From: Rhizophagus sp. LPA8_4_AMF
Lineage: Eukaryota > Glomeromycota > Glomeromycetes > Glomerales > Glomeraceae
Direction: 5' to 3'
NCBI GenBank assembly: GCA_021464525.1
Contig: JADRCO010000026.1
Location: forward strand, 1 to 64,000
Length of the DNA stretch: 64,000 bases
The notes under the pieces were generated by a model. The model worked only from the letters and a program-made list of their open reading frames with translations. It had not been told where the DNA came from and ran no database searches. The position numbers were made by a program, and so were the translations under genes. Below are positions 1 through 11,449 of the stretch, one piece after another (positions within the stretch are counted from its first letter, which is position 1; every line of letters starts with the position of its first letter).

Positions 1-1082
1 AATTTCCTTTTGCTAATTAATCGTTACAGTGACCCGTGTTACTCATACATCGGTACTCTTTAATTTTATAGGACAATAACAAACTGGTAATATTTAATAT
101 ACGCAGTGTGTTCGTCGTTATGGTAAAGTTGTTCAGCTGCGCAACTTAGATAATTGTTCCTTATAAGGATGCTGCAGAATTATTTTAAATTTTTTTTTTT
201 TGGCATCTTCACTAACCACCTAAAAGGATCTAGCCATAAATCAGTTGTTTGGCCTTTTAGAAACAATACCCAAAGAAACGAAAAATTTAACGTAATAATA
301 TTATCAGTAAATGATCATTTATTGAAGATAAATGTAATAACAAGATGTGTATGCGATTTTAGAATAAATTTTAGTGGATGCGAAAAAGAAAATTTATTAA
401 GAACGTTACATTGGATGATAGCGATAGGATGTTTATATTATAGAAATTATATATTGAACCAATCTTTTTGGTTACCTTCAACAAGAAAAAAGGTTATTTA
501 AACTTCAAAAAAGTTATCATATTTAATTTTACTTGCACAGTAAGTATATTTATTGATTTAAAAACAATTATTTCACCGAGAATTATTCAAAATAGAAATT
601 CATAGATTTATGGCCCAATTCAATATGAGGGTACTTGACTACTTAAAAAGAATATTGGAAAGTGTGGAAAGTGTCGTAATTCGTAATAAGGCCCAATAAC
701 TAATATATCAGAAATAGCAATTGTGTTAATTGAATTATTTGACGCGCATCTTTCTATGGTAGAGTAGAGTGATTGAAATTCAATATTTTTTAAAATGAAA
801 AAAAAAAATATTATATTGTACCTTTTTATGAATAACCCCATCATCACTGCACCTTTCTAAGACTAGACATTTCATCTCAATATTCCTCCTCAAATACTTC
901 TACATTTAGTCCTATTACCATCTACCATCTTTAAATTATGTTTTGCCAACTCATCTGTCAGATAATCGTCTACAGTCTTTAATCCGTCAATTGACCATTC
1001 AGTATAGAATTTACCAAGCTTCAACTAATTATTATTTTTTTTTTTTGATCGATCAAGTTGGCCAAGATTTAAGTAGAGAATT

Positions 1083-1155
1083 AGCGCCATAGCCATTGGA
1101 TTAAGGTTAATAGATTAATATATCCTATAAGCGTAGGTTTGAATCTAGTCATTAA
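1083..1155 (+). pseudogene. Degenerate tRNA-Leu-like sequence (possible SINE head)
   Basis: The stretch AGCCATTGGATTAAGG (about 1091-1106) resembles the A-box/D-arm of tRNA-Leu, and GTAGGTTTGAATCTAG (about 1132-1147) resembles a B-box/T-arm. The two blocks are about 41 bp apart, a little short for a class II tRNA. The acceptor, anticodon and T stems do not pair well, so it is not a working tRNA. It may be a decayed tRNA gene, the head of a tRNA-derived SINE, or chance similarity. Confidence 0.25.
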
Positions 1156-2989
1156 ATGATAAACTTGATAAGTGATAACAAAATGGTAATATTTTTGTAC
1201 CCTTTCAAATAAAAAAAAAAAAGTTTAAATTGAGACATAAGTGAGCAATTTCTTTGATAATAACATTGGTGATTTATTAGAGCTTTATATTGATAGTTTG
1301 ACGATAAATGAATAACCTAAGATTAAGTCATTCCAACTTATGACATATATAGTACGAGTCCATGTACTGTACAGTAAGTACAAGTATAACTGTAAATTCT
1401 GATATTTTATGTGTTGGGTTCTTTTATTTCTTTTGATATTGTTGGAAAATGTTTCTTTGGTGTTAGTGGAAACACAGTACCTTCTTTAATTTCTCTTTGA
1501 AGTTTTAAATAATGCCTCTTTTTAAAAAATTATTTTTTTTTTCGTCAACAATTATTATTTTGAAAAAAAAGAAAAAATAATAAAGTTAGAAAGTTAAGAT
1601 ATATTATAGAAAAACTATTGATCTATTTACTTTTTCTATGAACGAGTAACATGTTTAGGAATTTATACGAGATATTCATATTATGTGTCTCCCATCTTCC
1701 TGCAAGATCCGTAAAGAATAAGGTCGGAGTATGTTAAATTGGAACTATAATACATCATGAGCGAGCTACAAAAATATATACGGGTTATATCTAACCTTTA
1801 TAACTAAAAAATTATTTTTTATCAATATTGTTTTGTTTAGCTTATGAAAATATTTTGCAACGATAACATTTTTTGTTTACTTTAAAAACTTCATTTTTTA
1901 AAAAAAAAAAAATCTTTGAAAATTCTCGTGAATAAATTCCAGATAATCTTGTATGTTGATACCTACGTAGAACTTTTGTTAAAATTTATAGGATTAATTT
2001 TTTTTTTTTTTTGTTTCTTCAATATTCGAATGGTCCTTTCTTTTGATGGTAATTTGTAAGCGGATTTTTATCATCTCTATAGTACGGTGTTGGAGGTCGG
2101 TCGCTCAACACACAAATTTAGATCAGTTACTTCGCTATAAGGTACTAATTATATCAGTTTTATCTAAAAATTCTGATGATTTTTTTTAGTTTAAACCAAA
2201 TGTTGCGAAATCATTTTTAGATAACACTTCAATTATTTACGATAAAGGTACACTAACCGTTTATGACAAATCAACTGGGTACTAGTGAACAAATGGTAAT
2301 ATGAGATAAATAAACAAAATTTTATTATTATAAAATTATATTGCGTATTTTACCGATTTCCTTCTTCTACATCTATTGAAAAAACATTTTGATCTTCTAT
2401 TATACTTCTCTTTAGATTTTGATTCTAAATTGGCCGCAGACGCAGTAAATTTGTAACTAAATCTTAAAATTGTTCAACAATATTAACAATCCAGATTAAT
2501 CAAAGAAGCGGGTTTCAGATCATTTGAGGCTGAGCGTTATTAGTCGTAAAATCTGCGGTATGTGCTCGTACCACCTTGACAAAGAATTTATTTTTTGGGT
2601 ATTATTATAAACAAACTGTACATCATAATAATACAAGTCGATATTGCAAATCTTGTACTATCATAATATCATTAAAAATACTGCGTAATTATTTAAGATT
2701 TAAATAAATATGTAGGAGTCTAAAATGAGTATTAATAAAATAAGTAAGTCTTAACCATTTATGGATTGAGTGGTACGATCAATTTTGTTACGATAAACAA
2801 AAAAATATCTGCGCATGTTATAATTGTTCTTTAAATTATTAATATTATGCTCGTTTCGAAAATTAATTTACCGTTATATGAATCCAATCTAATTCATTGT
2901 ATGATCAATCTCAAGGAATTTTTGGAACTTTTTAACAGGTTTGTCCGTTTCTTTCACTTCACTTTCAATAAAAAATTTTTTAAAATAAA

Positions 2990-3320
2990 AAAAAAGAAAT
3001 GAAAAAAATAATCAAAGTAAATGATAGTCTGAACCGAAATTAAGAATAAATCTGTTTTCAATGACAGGATCAGTTTTATTAGACGATTACCCCCTTTTGA
3101 TTTTAAATTTCTATCAATAGCATCAAATAATAACACAACCGTTTTACAAGATCTATTTATATGTCGTGCCAAGGATCGGTATTTATTAAACAAAGAATGA
3201 GATGTCATTTTCATAAAAAAACTTTAAAGATTCTTGAATATCTTTCTTTTTTTAACGTCGCTTATTTATATCTGACCTTGTGTGCAAACTTTAATTTATT
3301 GGAATATCTTTTCATTGACA
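2990..3320 (-). pseudogene. Relic copy of nucleoside hydrolase 5' end
   Basis: Read on the minus strand, the bases starting with the ATG at 3211 (ATGACATCTC, then a GATCC block) parallel the first exon of the nucleoside hydrolase gene at 13098. The flank upstream of both ATGs shares an imperfect block of about 45 bp: ACCTTGTGTG.AAACTTTAA.TTTATTGG at about 3278-3305 against ACCTTGAGTG.AACTTTAACTTTATTG at about 13164-13190. No DTDPG..DDA motif and none of the later exons can be followed, so this is at most a 5' fragment with diverged sequence behind it. The similarity was judged by eye and could be partly due to the common AT-rich composition. Confidence 0.4.
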
Positions 3321-4058
3321 TGATAAAAAAAAGGTATTAAAGGGTCATAAAATTTATCAAGATTTGAAATATAAATATGGTAATTCATGTATTATTTATT
3401 CCCTTTTTTGAAAAAAAATAAATAAATTAAAATAGAGAAACAATAAAATCGTAAATAAATGAATATTCATGCATTTTGGCAAATTCCACAAAAGCGGGTT
3501 CACAGTGAAAATAATAAGAATACAGGGGAGAATATAACGTTATATTCGTTATATTTAATGTTTTGCTGATAGGTAACCGATAAGTACGAAAGTACGAAAC
3601 CTTAAGTATCATGAATTTCACGTATCACACAAAAAATTTATTAGCTGAACAGGCAAAATGAACTGAAATTTACATACCAAGAAAATGGTTTAAAACATAA
3701 CCAATTTTCTTGGTCACTTATTATTTAGTTAATGATAATCAAAAAAGAAATCAGATAATCGGCGCTTAGGATTCCGAAATCCGATTATTGAACAATTTAT
3801 ATTATTATTATAATTATTGTATAATTGTGTCTCATTCCTTTATAATTATTCATTGTCATTTCCGTATTGAGATCGTTCTTTCCCATATTTGTTGTTATAA
3901 ATCACTTTCTCATTTTAACATATTATTACTAAATTATTCTGCGGATAAAATAAAAAAAGTTATTTAAACAAGGGAGCTTATTCTTCATTTCTATTCATTC
4001 AGAACAAAAAAAAAAAGTAAAAAAATTCATTCCATTAATTACGATCTCAATAATCATC

Positions 4059-4575
4059 ATGTCTGAATTCACCGAAGTCTTTCAACCTTTTATTGATTTA
4101 TTCACCCAATCTCAAGTGAATACAATTCTTTTAGCATGGCTTCCAGTAAAATTTGGTCCATACATGACAGGAATAATGACAGTTGATATGTTTTTAACAA
4201 GTGTTATAGCATCAGGAATTTCCACTTTGGCTCTTGCGATGTTTAAACTTATTAGTTTAAGGACATTAAATGATCCAATAAGAAATGAAAATACTGTAAC
4301 AGTTCAAATTGAATATTATTATGAGGGAATTTATGGTGATTTATCTGCTAGTATATTTTATGAAGCATTATCTTGGTTGATTTCTAATCAAACAAAACGA
4401 TTAGATAAAGGTGCATTCATTGTACGACATACAAATTCAGCTAATCATGATGATGATGAATGTGCTCCTCCAAATTTTAATATTCTTCCCGAGAAAAATC
4501 AACAAATTACTATTGAATATAAAGGATTAAAATTTGATGTCTCATTTAGTATGCCCCCTGAAGAAAAGAAAGATG

Positions 4576-4611
<36 letters not shown>

Positions 4612-6263
4612 GTAATGATCATTATTATTATGGAACTTCAAGTAAAAATAAACCAAAACCTTCAATTTTTATTACGACCACTAAAGAATCGAGTACAAGT
4701 ATTGATATTATAGCTGATTATTTAAATGAAATTACGCGATCTTATTTAGAAACTCAAAGAAAAATGAAAGTTCGTTCAAGATATGAAAGAAATAGTTCTT
4801 ATTGGTATCATGTTCAAACATTATCTTGTAATAGAAATTTGGATAGTGTCGCATTAGATGAATCACAAGAAATTTTATTAAAAAGAGAATTAGATACTTT
4901 TATAAATGATAAAGATTTTTATGATAGAATTGGTATGCCTTATCGACGTGGTATTTTATTATATGGAAAACCCGGAACAGGAAAAACTAGTTTGATAAAT
5001 GCTATTTCTTCACATTTATCTCGAGATACTTATTATTTAAATCTCAAGTCAATTTCGGATGATAATGAATTAAGCGCTGCATTTAGTTCGGTTCCTGCTA
5101 ATCAAATTATTGTACTTGAAGATGTTGATACGCAATCAAAAGTTCTACATAAACGAACAAAAAAAATCTCTTCATATTTTAGTATTATGGAATCTCTGTC
5201 TTTCGATAAAAAAGACAATACTAACCCAACTGGTCCAAATTCTGGTCCAAATTCTGGTCCAACTGGTTTAAATGGTCCAATGGGTCCATCTTTATTTTCA
5301 AAATTTAGTTTATCAACTTTCTTGGGATGTTTGGATGGTAATATTTTAGCTGAAGGAAATATTATTATAATGACAACAAATCACGTTGAACATCTTGATC
5401 CTGCTTGTATTCGTCCTGGTCGTATGGATGTACATCTTGACCTTGGTTATTGTACTCATTATCAAATTAGAAAAATGTATAAAACTATTAGTGAAAATCC
5501 TAAAGCCGAATTTCCTAAAGACATTCTTGAAAAAATTCCCGAAAGATTATTACCTCCTTGTGAAGTTATGATGACTATGGTTTTATATCGTAATGATATT
5601 CACCTTATTCCAGAAAAAATTTATGAATTAATTTTAAAATATAAAGATATGACACCTGAAGAAATTGCAAAAAAAATGGAAGAAGAAGCTTTACGAGAAG
5701 CTCAACGTATTAGTGAAGCATCAGCAGAATCGGAAAAGAATAAAGAAGTTAAAGACGAAGCTAAAGATGAAAATGAGGAGAAGAAAGAAGAAGTTAAAGA
5801 GGAAGTCAAAGATGAAAACAAGAATGAAAAAGACGAAATCAAAGTCGAAAATAAGGAGAAGAAGGAGGAAGTCAAAATCGAAAATCAGGAGAAGAAAGAA
5901 GTTAAAGATGAAGTCAAAGTCGAAAACAAGAATAGGAAGGAGAATATTAAAGATGAAAATAAGGAGAAGAAAGAGAATATCGAAGACGAAAATAAGGAGA
6001 AGAAAGAAGAAGTTGGGGAAGAATTCAAAAGTGACAACAAAGACGAGAAAGAAGAAGGTAAAGATGAAAATAAGAAGAAAGAGGATATCAAAAAGGATGT
6101 TAAAGATGAAAACAAGGATAATGAAGAGAAAATTAAAAATGAAAATGAAAGTAAAAACAAAATAAAAATCATTAAGAAGGAAAAGACAGAAGAAGAAATA
6201 ATTAAGAAAGAAATTGAAAAAGAGAGAATAATAAAATGTGAAGTAATTAATAAGGAAGAATAG
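4059..6263 (+). CDS. BCS1-like AAA ATPase with Lys/Glu-rich tail
   Basis: Intronless reading frame of 734 codons. BCS1 is a mitochondrial inner-membrane AAA protein that inserts the Rieske Fe-S protein into complex III; many fungal paralogues have unknown substrates. A hydrophobic segment lies at about residues 36-66, followed by a BCS1-N-like region with an Asn run at about 174-184. The AAA core shows Walker A GKPGTGKTS (about 303-311), Walker B IIVLEDVD (about 349-356), and the MTTNHVEHLDP and RPGRMD motifs of the second half (about 438-458). A Gly-Pro-Asn-Ser repeat (about 390-412) interrupts the core between Walker B and that region. From about residue 535 the protein is an acidic/basic Lys-Glu tail with degenerate repeats. 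Classical BCS1 is about 420-450 residues, so tail and inserts account for most of the excess. The start is the first ATG of the frame and precedes the membrane segment. Likely a paralogue rather than the Rieske chaperone itself. Confidence 0.88.
4576..4611 (+). repeat. AAT trinucleotide microsatellite coding poly-Asn
   Basis: An uninterrupted run of about eleven AAT units inside the BCS1-like gene codes for an Asn tract. It stays in frame with the gene and lies between the membrane-proximal domain and the AAA core, where length change should be tolerated. Confidence 0.9.
5740..6240 (+). repeat. Degenerate in-frame Lys/Glu coding repeat
   Basis: Purine-rich coding repeat at the 3' end of the BCS1-like gene, built of variants of KDENKEKKEEVK-type units about 12-16 residues long. 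Purine bias on one strand is nearly complete, which also explains the long open frames seen in the other frames and on the opposite strand. Confidence 0.8.
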
Positions 6264-7899
6264 TAATAATAGAAGAAAAGTGGCATATTATTACATATAA
6301 TTATTTTTTTTTATTTTAATAATTTTTACGTACATATGTCTTTCGACAAATTATACCTACTTATTTACAGTAATACAAAAATCTGAAAAATCTGATATAA
6401 TACTAGATAATCTCAAAATGTATATAAAGTGAACACAGCTTTTGGTCAACTAATTAAATCAAAACTATATATAGTATCATATAAAAATTTATTAGTAAAG
6501 ATTTTTTTAAATTCCCTTAAGTGAAACTAACAAATAAATCAAATAAACGTTTTAAAAACTTTTAACTGATACAAATCCATTAATACTACAAATGAATAAA
6601 TATCTGTTGCTTTTGCATATTGATATCCACGCCTTTTCCATAAGTTTTGTTTGAAGATTTTTTATCTAATTTGGGTTTGGATTATTAGATAATATTGTAG
6701 GTGTGTTCACGTAAAACTTCCGGGGCCATGAAAGACTTCATCATAAACTCTTTCTTTTTAACTAATTGCATATCCCCATTTACTGGTTGATATTCCTAAA
6801 TGAAAATACTAATATATTGCTTTCCAACATTATTGAATAGCTAAGATCTCATCTACATTAATAATAAATTTATATTTATAATTAGTATTTGGACCTCAAG
6901 TTATTAGAAATGAATTAAAGTATTACAATCGGTGCTTATATCAGCTAAGCATTTTAAAATTTATAAGATACCCATTCATTCAAGTATTCAGTTGATATTT
7001 TAGCATTACAGCAAGGTTGTTTTATAAGCTCCCTTTGGTAATTCTGGTCAACAATTAACGATAATTCTGGCCCTCAAATCTAATACAATTATCATCATGT
7101 TTTGCCGCAGCTTGCTGCGACTAAATGCTTTGATTGCCAATTTTGGCCATCAATACTGCGCTAAACGAAGAATTGGTTTGATGCATTCGGTTGAACTATT
7201 AATATTAAATAAATTACTAAATTGTTCATTATAACAACGAGAAAAAAAATTAAAATTTAAAATACAAAAAAAACTTTAAATAAATAAAAGTTTCAAAACT
7301 TTTGCTTTGAAACTTACCTATCAAAAGTCCAAAGAAGTTAATCGAAACTGATAACTAAAAAGACCTAAATAAAAAAATCCTCAAAACCAATATCTATAGA
7401 TAGAGAAAAAAGAAAAAAAAAAAGTTTTTAAAAAAAAATGATTTTGAAGCTGAAAATTACTGATCGGCATATTGTGATTGATTTTATTTATTTCATGGGT
7501 AATCCCCTGGAACGTGTCACTCATTAAATTTAACATTTTAACTATTTTAGAACTTTTCCGGCTGAGACCGGGAAATAAGTATAAACTCAGCTAATCACTC
7601 AATCACTCGCAATTTTCAAAAAATCAGTATGAAGAGTGACACTTTAGTGCGACATTCTGAGGCATATTATCATTGATATTTTAATTTTATGAGTAAATAA
7701 TTTTTTTAAATGTGAATACTAAGATAAATGACATCAAGAAAATTTTTGTATATAAATCATCTTTTGCATTCTTTTTCTCTTACCCTTTTCTTTATGCCTT
7801 TTCATCCCTCCTTTCTCATCCTTTCTCTTTGTTCTTGCTCTTTCTTATCCTTCCCCTTCCTCATTCTTGTCCTTTCCCTTAGACGTATATCGATAACGA
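6264..7899. other. Intergenic, no gene seen
   Basis: AT-rich spacer after the BCS1-like gene. A small perfect inverted repeat GCAGC-TT-GCTGC lies at about 7105-7116. The open frame at 7728-7922 is rich in Leu, Phe and Ser from CTT/TTC repeats and looks like chance. I see no other structure. Confidence 0.5.
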
Positions 7900-10540
7900 T
7901 TGCAGTTATTTCGGATGGATAAATAATATGTGGATAATCCACGGATAATCCTTATATCCACAGACGTATCCAGGATAATCCTTATATAAGCCTACCATAC
8001 CTTTAGTCGGGATATTATTTAAAATACAAAATTAAATATTTATAGATTACTGGAAAACTTTGGATTTAGGGTTTAATTCACTTCAAAAGCAATATTCTAT
8101 AACTATTCTATATAAAACTTCATGTCGAATTAACAAGGTGTGCGTATTATATATTTTGTTAGAACCAATTCCTTTTAAGACAATGCCATGTATTGATCCA
8201 TCTACTTTTCAATTAATAATAAGTAAATTATCTTTCAAAATATTGAGCTTTTTTTATAATACATAAAAATTATTGTTTACTTCTAAACTTTCGTAAAATC
8301 TCCTACTTCACACAAATCCATCAAAAATTTATTAATTCTCTGCTTATTATTCTTTACGAATGGATTTAACATACTTATACATTCTTCTTTTCATAGGAAA
8401 GTTTGTTTACAAGAAGTATAATTAAACAATAGATAATAGGAGATAATAAGAAATATTTATTTTTACACACCAAAGTCAAAGTAGACTTGGATGAGTTCCA
8501 GGTATTCCTTCTATTAACATATAATATTTTTTTATAACAAATTATTTATAGTTCAATCTTTCTTATATGACTTTTAAAAATTGTACGCAAATACTATTGA
8601 AATTTGTAGTCAGTTCTCTATGAACTTTAAAAAGTAAAATTTTGAAAACCCCCAATAATGATAAATATACAACGCTTAAATAATCAAGTAAATGGTGGAA
8701 TTTCTTGGGTGCTCAAATTACTCTAGTAGAATTTACGTATATTAATATTTTTAATTATCATAATTTTAATAAACAGAATAAATAATTATTATAAATAGAA
8801 AATTAATAAATTTTTTATTGGATTAAAATACCTGATACAATTTTAAAAAAGAGTATACAATTAATTATTCGTGTTGTATTTACAATATTTTATTTAATGT
8901 TATTATTTATTCAGGGAATTTGTTTATTGACTTTGGACACAAATAATTGGCATGAAAAGATGTCAAAAAGACTGTTAAAAAGGTTTCTCCTCAACAAGGG
9001 ATTTAAAAAACTGTTGAAAAGGTATTGTTCCTCCTCAATAGGTGATTTTAAAATCCACCATCTAGATCAGGCTCCATCAAGTACATGCTAAGCCTCCTTA
9101 AGAACTTATCAGTAATTGATAGAAACCACTTGGATATTGCTTTTAAAGCCCTCACAATATTTTGATGATAAATAGTACCTTAATGTTATCTATGATTGCA
9201 TCTTGAAGTCTTTCTGCAGGAGAATGTTGTACTGATTCTTTGTTGCAACGTAATTAATATAAAAAGATAAATAGATATCTTAATAAGAAAGATGATAATC
9301 ATCAGGATATTTTTCTTCACCTTACCACAAATGAATTCGGAACATTCAAACATTCCTGCTTCTAATCTTTATTAATTGAGAGTCAAGTGCTTAGTAATGC
9401 TTAGTTGCATAGTCATCAGAAGGATTAATATAAGGAATTCAGAATTATTTATCATAAAGTGTAAAAAATTAAAATATCAAAATCATAATATCTAAATAGA
9501 AGTTTCAAAAAAAAATTTTTTAAAGGTAAATTTTTATTTTTATTTATTCTATTTATTTTTATTATGTTAGTTCTTGAAGAGTTGTGTATATTAGTAAAAT
9601 TCAAGTCTAATATTGATGAAAAAAAAAATATGCAAAAATGTAGCTTTAAGGTATGCGATAATATCGAATTTACGACTTTATGTACTTTATGTGCACATGA
9701 TTTGACAGCTTGTCATTTGTATAGTGTGATTAATTGAACGCGTATATAACCGCTAGTACTATCTATTAGTCTACGTAATTTTGATTCTAATTTTAAAAAA
9801 GATTCTAATCTGTTAAGGTTTATTTCTAGCACACAAATATCAGAATCAACACTTATAATATGTTTGATATATCAGAAAGTCAAAATGCCGAAAAATGAAA
9901 TTAATGAATATCTTTCATTATCTTGAAACTGACCATTTTTAATGGTGGGTAGGAAATCAAGAGTGATTTCCAATTTTATCTTCATTTAGCCAAAAAATTA
10001 TTTATCAAATTCTGCTTCAACTCCCAGTGAAAGGTTATTCTCAAGCAAGTAATACAATGACAGTAAAACGTGCACAATTGGAACAAAAATTTTTTGAAAA
10101 AAAAATAGGCAATATTTTTCCTATCAGGAAATTTAGTATTTTTTGATCTTTTAAAATTTATAAAATAAAAATTTGTTAAATATTTGAGTATTGCTAAATA
10201 TTACCGCTGGTGATTGTCACCTTTCCAGAGTTAGGATAGAATTTTGGGCAGAATTAATAATGCCATGAAACTCTGCCCGTTAATATTTGCTAATGCTGGT
10301 GCGGTGAGATTTAGCAATGCCCAATATTTAAATGTACAAAATTTATTAACTTAATTCGTTCGAATTATTCGTATTATCTGTTATCCACATTATCCGTGTT
10401 TATCCGTGTTATCCATATTATCCATGTTGTCCGTGTTATTCATATTTATCCATAGTGTTGACCATATGGATATTGAATTTAAATCACGGATACATATCCA
10501 TTAATTATTAATACATGGATACACGGATCCAAACTCTATT
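7900..10540 (+). mobile_element. Decayed hAT-family DNA transposon
   Basis: Around 9885-10095, frames on the plus strand together spell the C-terminal dimerisation region of hAT transposases: EINEYLSL, then LAKK, then residues reminiscent of the SERLFS core, then NTMTVKRAQLEQ. The pieces fall in different frames with stops between them, so the transposase is dead. The edges carry subterminal repeats in opposite orientation: GTGGATAATCC-type units at about 7928-7990 and ATTATCC-type units (ATCCGTGTTATCC) at about 10380-10460, which is usual for this superfamily. Exact termini and the 8-bp target duplication could not be fixed; the right end may be near GGATCCAAACTCTA at about 10527-10540. Frames between 8000 and 9800 are too decayed to read. 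Confidence 0.6.
10177..10330. mobile_element. 154-bp inverted-repeat element (MITE) nested in the hAT relic
   Basis: The left end TAAATATTTGAGTATTGCTA and the reverse complement of the right end, TAAATATTGGGCATTGCTAA, match and continue to ACCGC on both sides, giving terminal inverted repeats of about 30 bp with a few mismatches and one indel. Internally there is a second inverted repeat, GGGCAGA...TCTGCCC (about 10246-10278). There is no coding potential. The size, ends and lack of genes fit a non-autonomous DNA transposon. It lies between the hAT transposase remnant and that element's right subterminal repeats. Confidence 0.55.
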
Positions 10541-11449
10541 GCAAATGATAGAATAGCAAAAGATTTCTCGAAAGAAGAAAGAGAAAGACTTGGAGAAAAA
10601 TATAATTGAGAGCAATAGCATTGAGTACATTAAGATTACCAAAATCGAACGAAAAAAAAATGTATAATATTCTTTCTATCGAATAATAGCTGGAATAGCG
10701 AATTTTTTTATTTGCAATATATGTAATTTCGTTGACTCTGTATGTATAACTAAATCAATTAATAAAACTTTACAAAAAAAAAAATAATTTCGAAGTGCAT
10801 TTTTAATAAGCAAGCATCTCGAGTTCTAACCCATGAAATGAGTGTTCCGATTTATAAAGTCGCGTTTTTTTGTGTGCTTGAAGTAATTTCTTATTTGTAG
10901 AGTTGTTGCTTAAACCTTCCGATTATTGTAATATTATTTGTTTTTCTAGTTAGAAATAATTTATGCAAGATTCAACTTCAAATGTAAATTACGTTAATTG
11001 AGGTTTCTTTCTCTTAAATTTATAAATCCTAATTTCTTTCTTTTAATAATTTGTTAATAATTCATACCCGGAAGCTTGGCCCTCTTTGCTTTGATGATGG
11101 CCTTTCTCTCAATGGATGATATTTCTATTATCGCAAGTAACATTGTATCTACTCGTTTGGATGATATCGATTCACTTCATTTGAGATTATAGTAGTAAAT
11201 TATTTTGAAAATAACCATAGTTCAATATCTAATAAAATTAGAATGGATTTGGAAGCCTTTCTGATGTTGATTTAAACGAAATTATCTTACCATTTAAAAA
11301 GATGATTAAGTCTTATAAATGGTTAAATATGAAGATATTGTAATATATTTATCTATGCATTTATATCACACAATTTTTAAAAAGTAAGTTATAAACTTGG
11401 CATATTTATTGATTTATTATTATAGTAATACAATCTTATTTTTTCCATT
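10541..11449. other. Intergenic, no gene seen
   Basis: Spacer between the hAT relic and the 3' end of the nucleoside hydrolase gene. AT-rich with several A runs; I see no gene, repeat array or RNA signal. Confidence 0.5.

Larger units (their letters stand above)
1..4058. other. AT-rich gene-poor flank
   Basis: No convincing intact gene is visible in these 4 kb. An open frame on the plus strand from an ATG at 169 to 501 has ordinary composition but no motif I recognise, so I do not call it a gene. Homopolymer A and T runs are frequent. Two possible relics inside this stretch, a tRNA-like sequence and a nucleoside hydrolase 5' fragment, are listed separately. Confidence 0.6.

Noticed and set aside
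5885-6286. Antisense and shifted open frames over the end of the BCS1-like gene.
   Set aside because: The purine-rich Lys/Glu repeat leaves several frames open; composition is Ser/Phe/Leu or Lys/Arg only and follows from the repeat.
7728-7922. 64-codon hydrophobic frame that could be read as a membrane peptide.
   Set aside because: It is made of CTT/TTC/TTT repeats and runs into the subterminal repeats of the hAT relic; it has no coding character.
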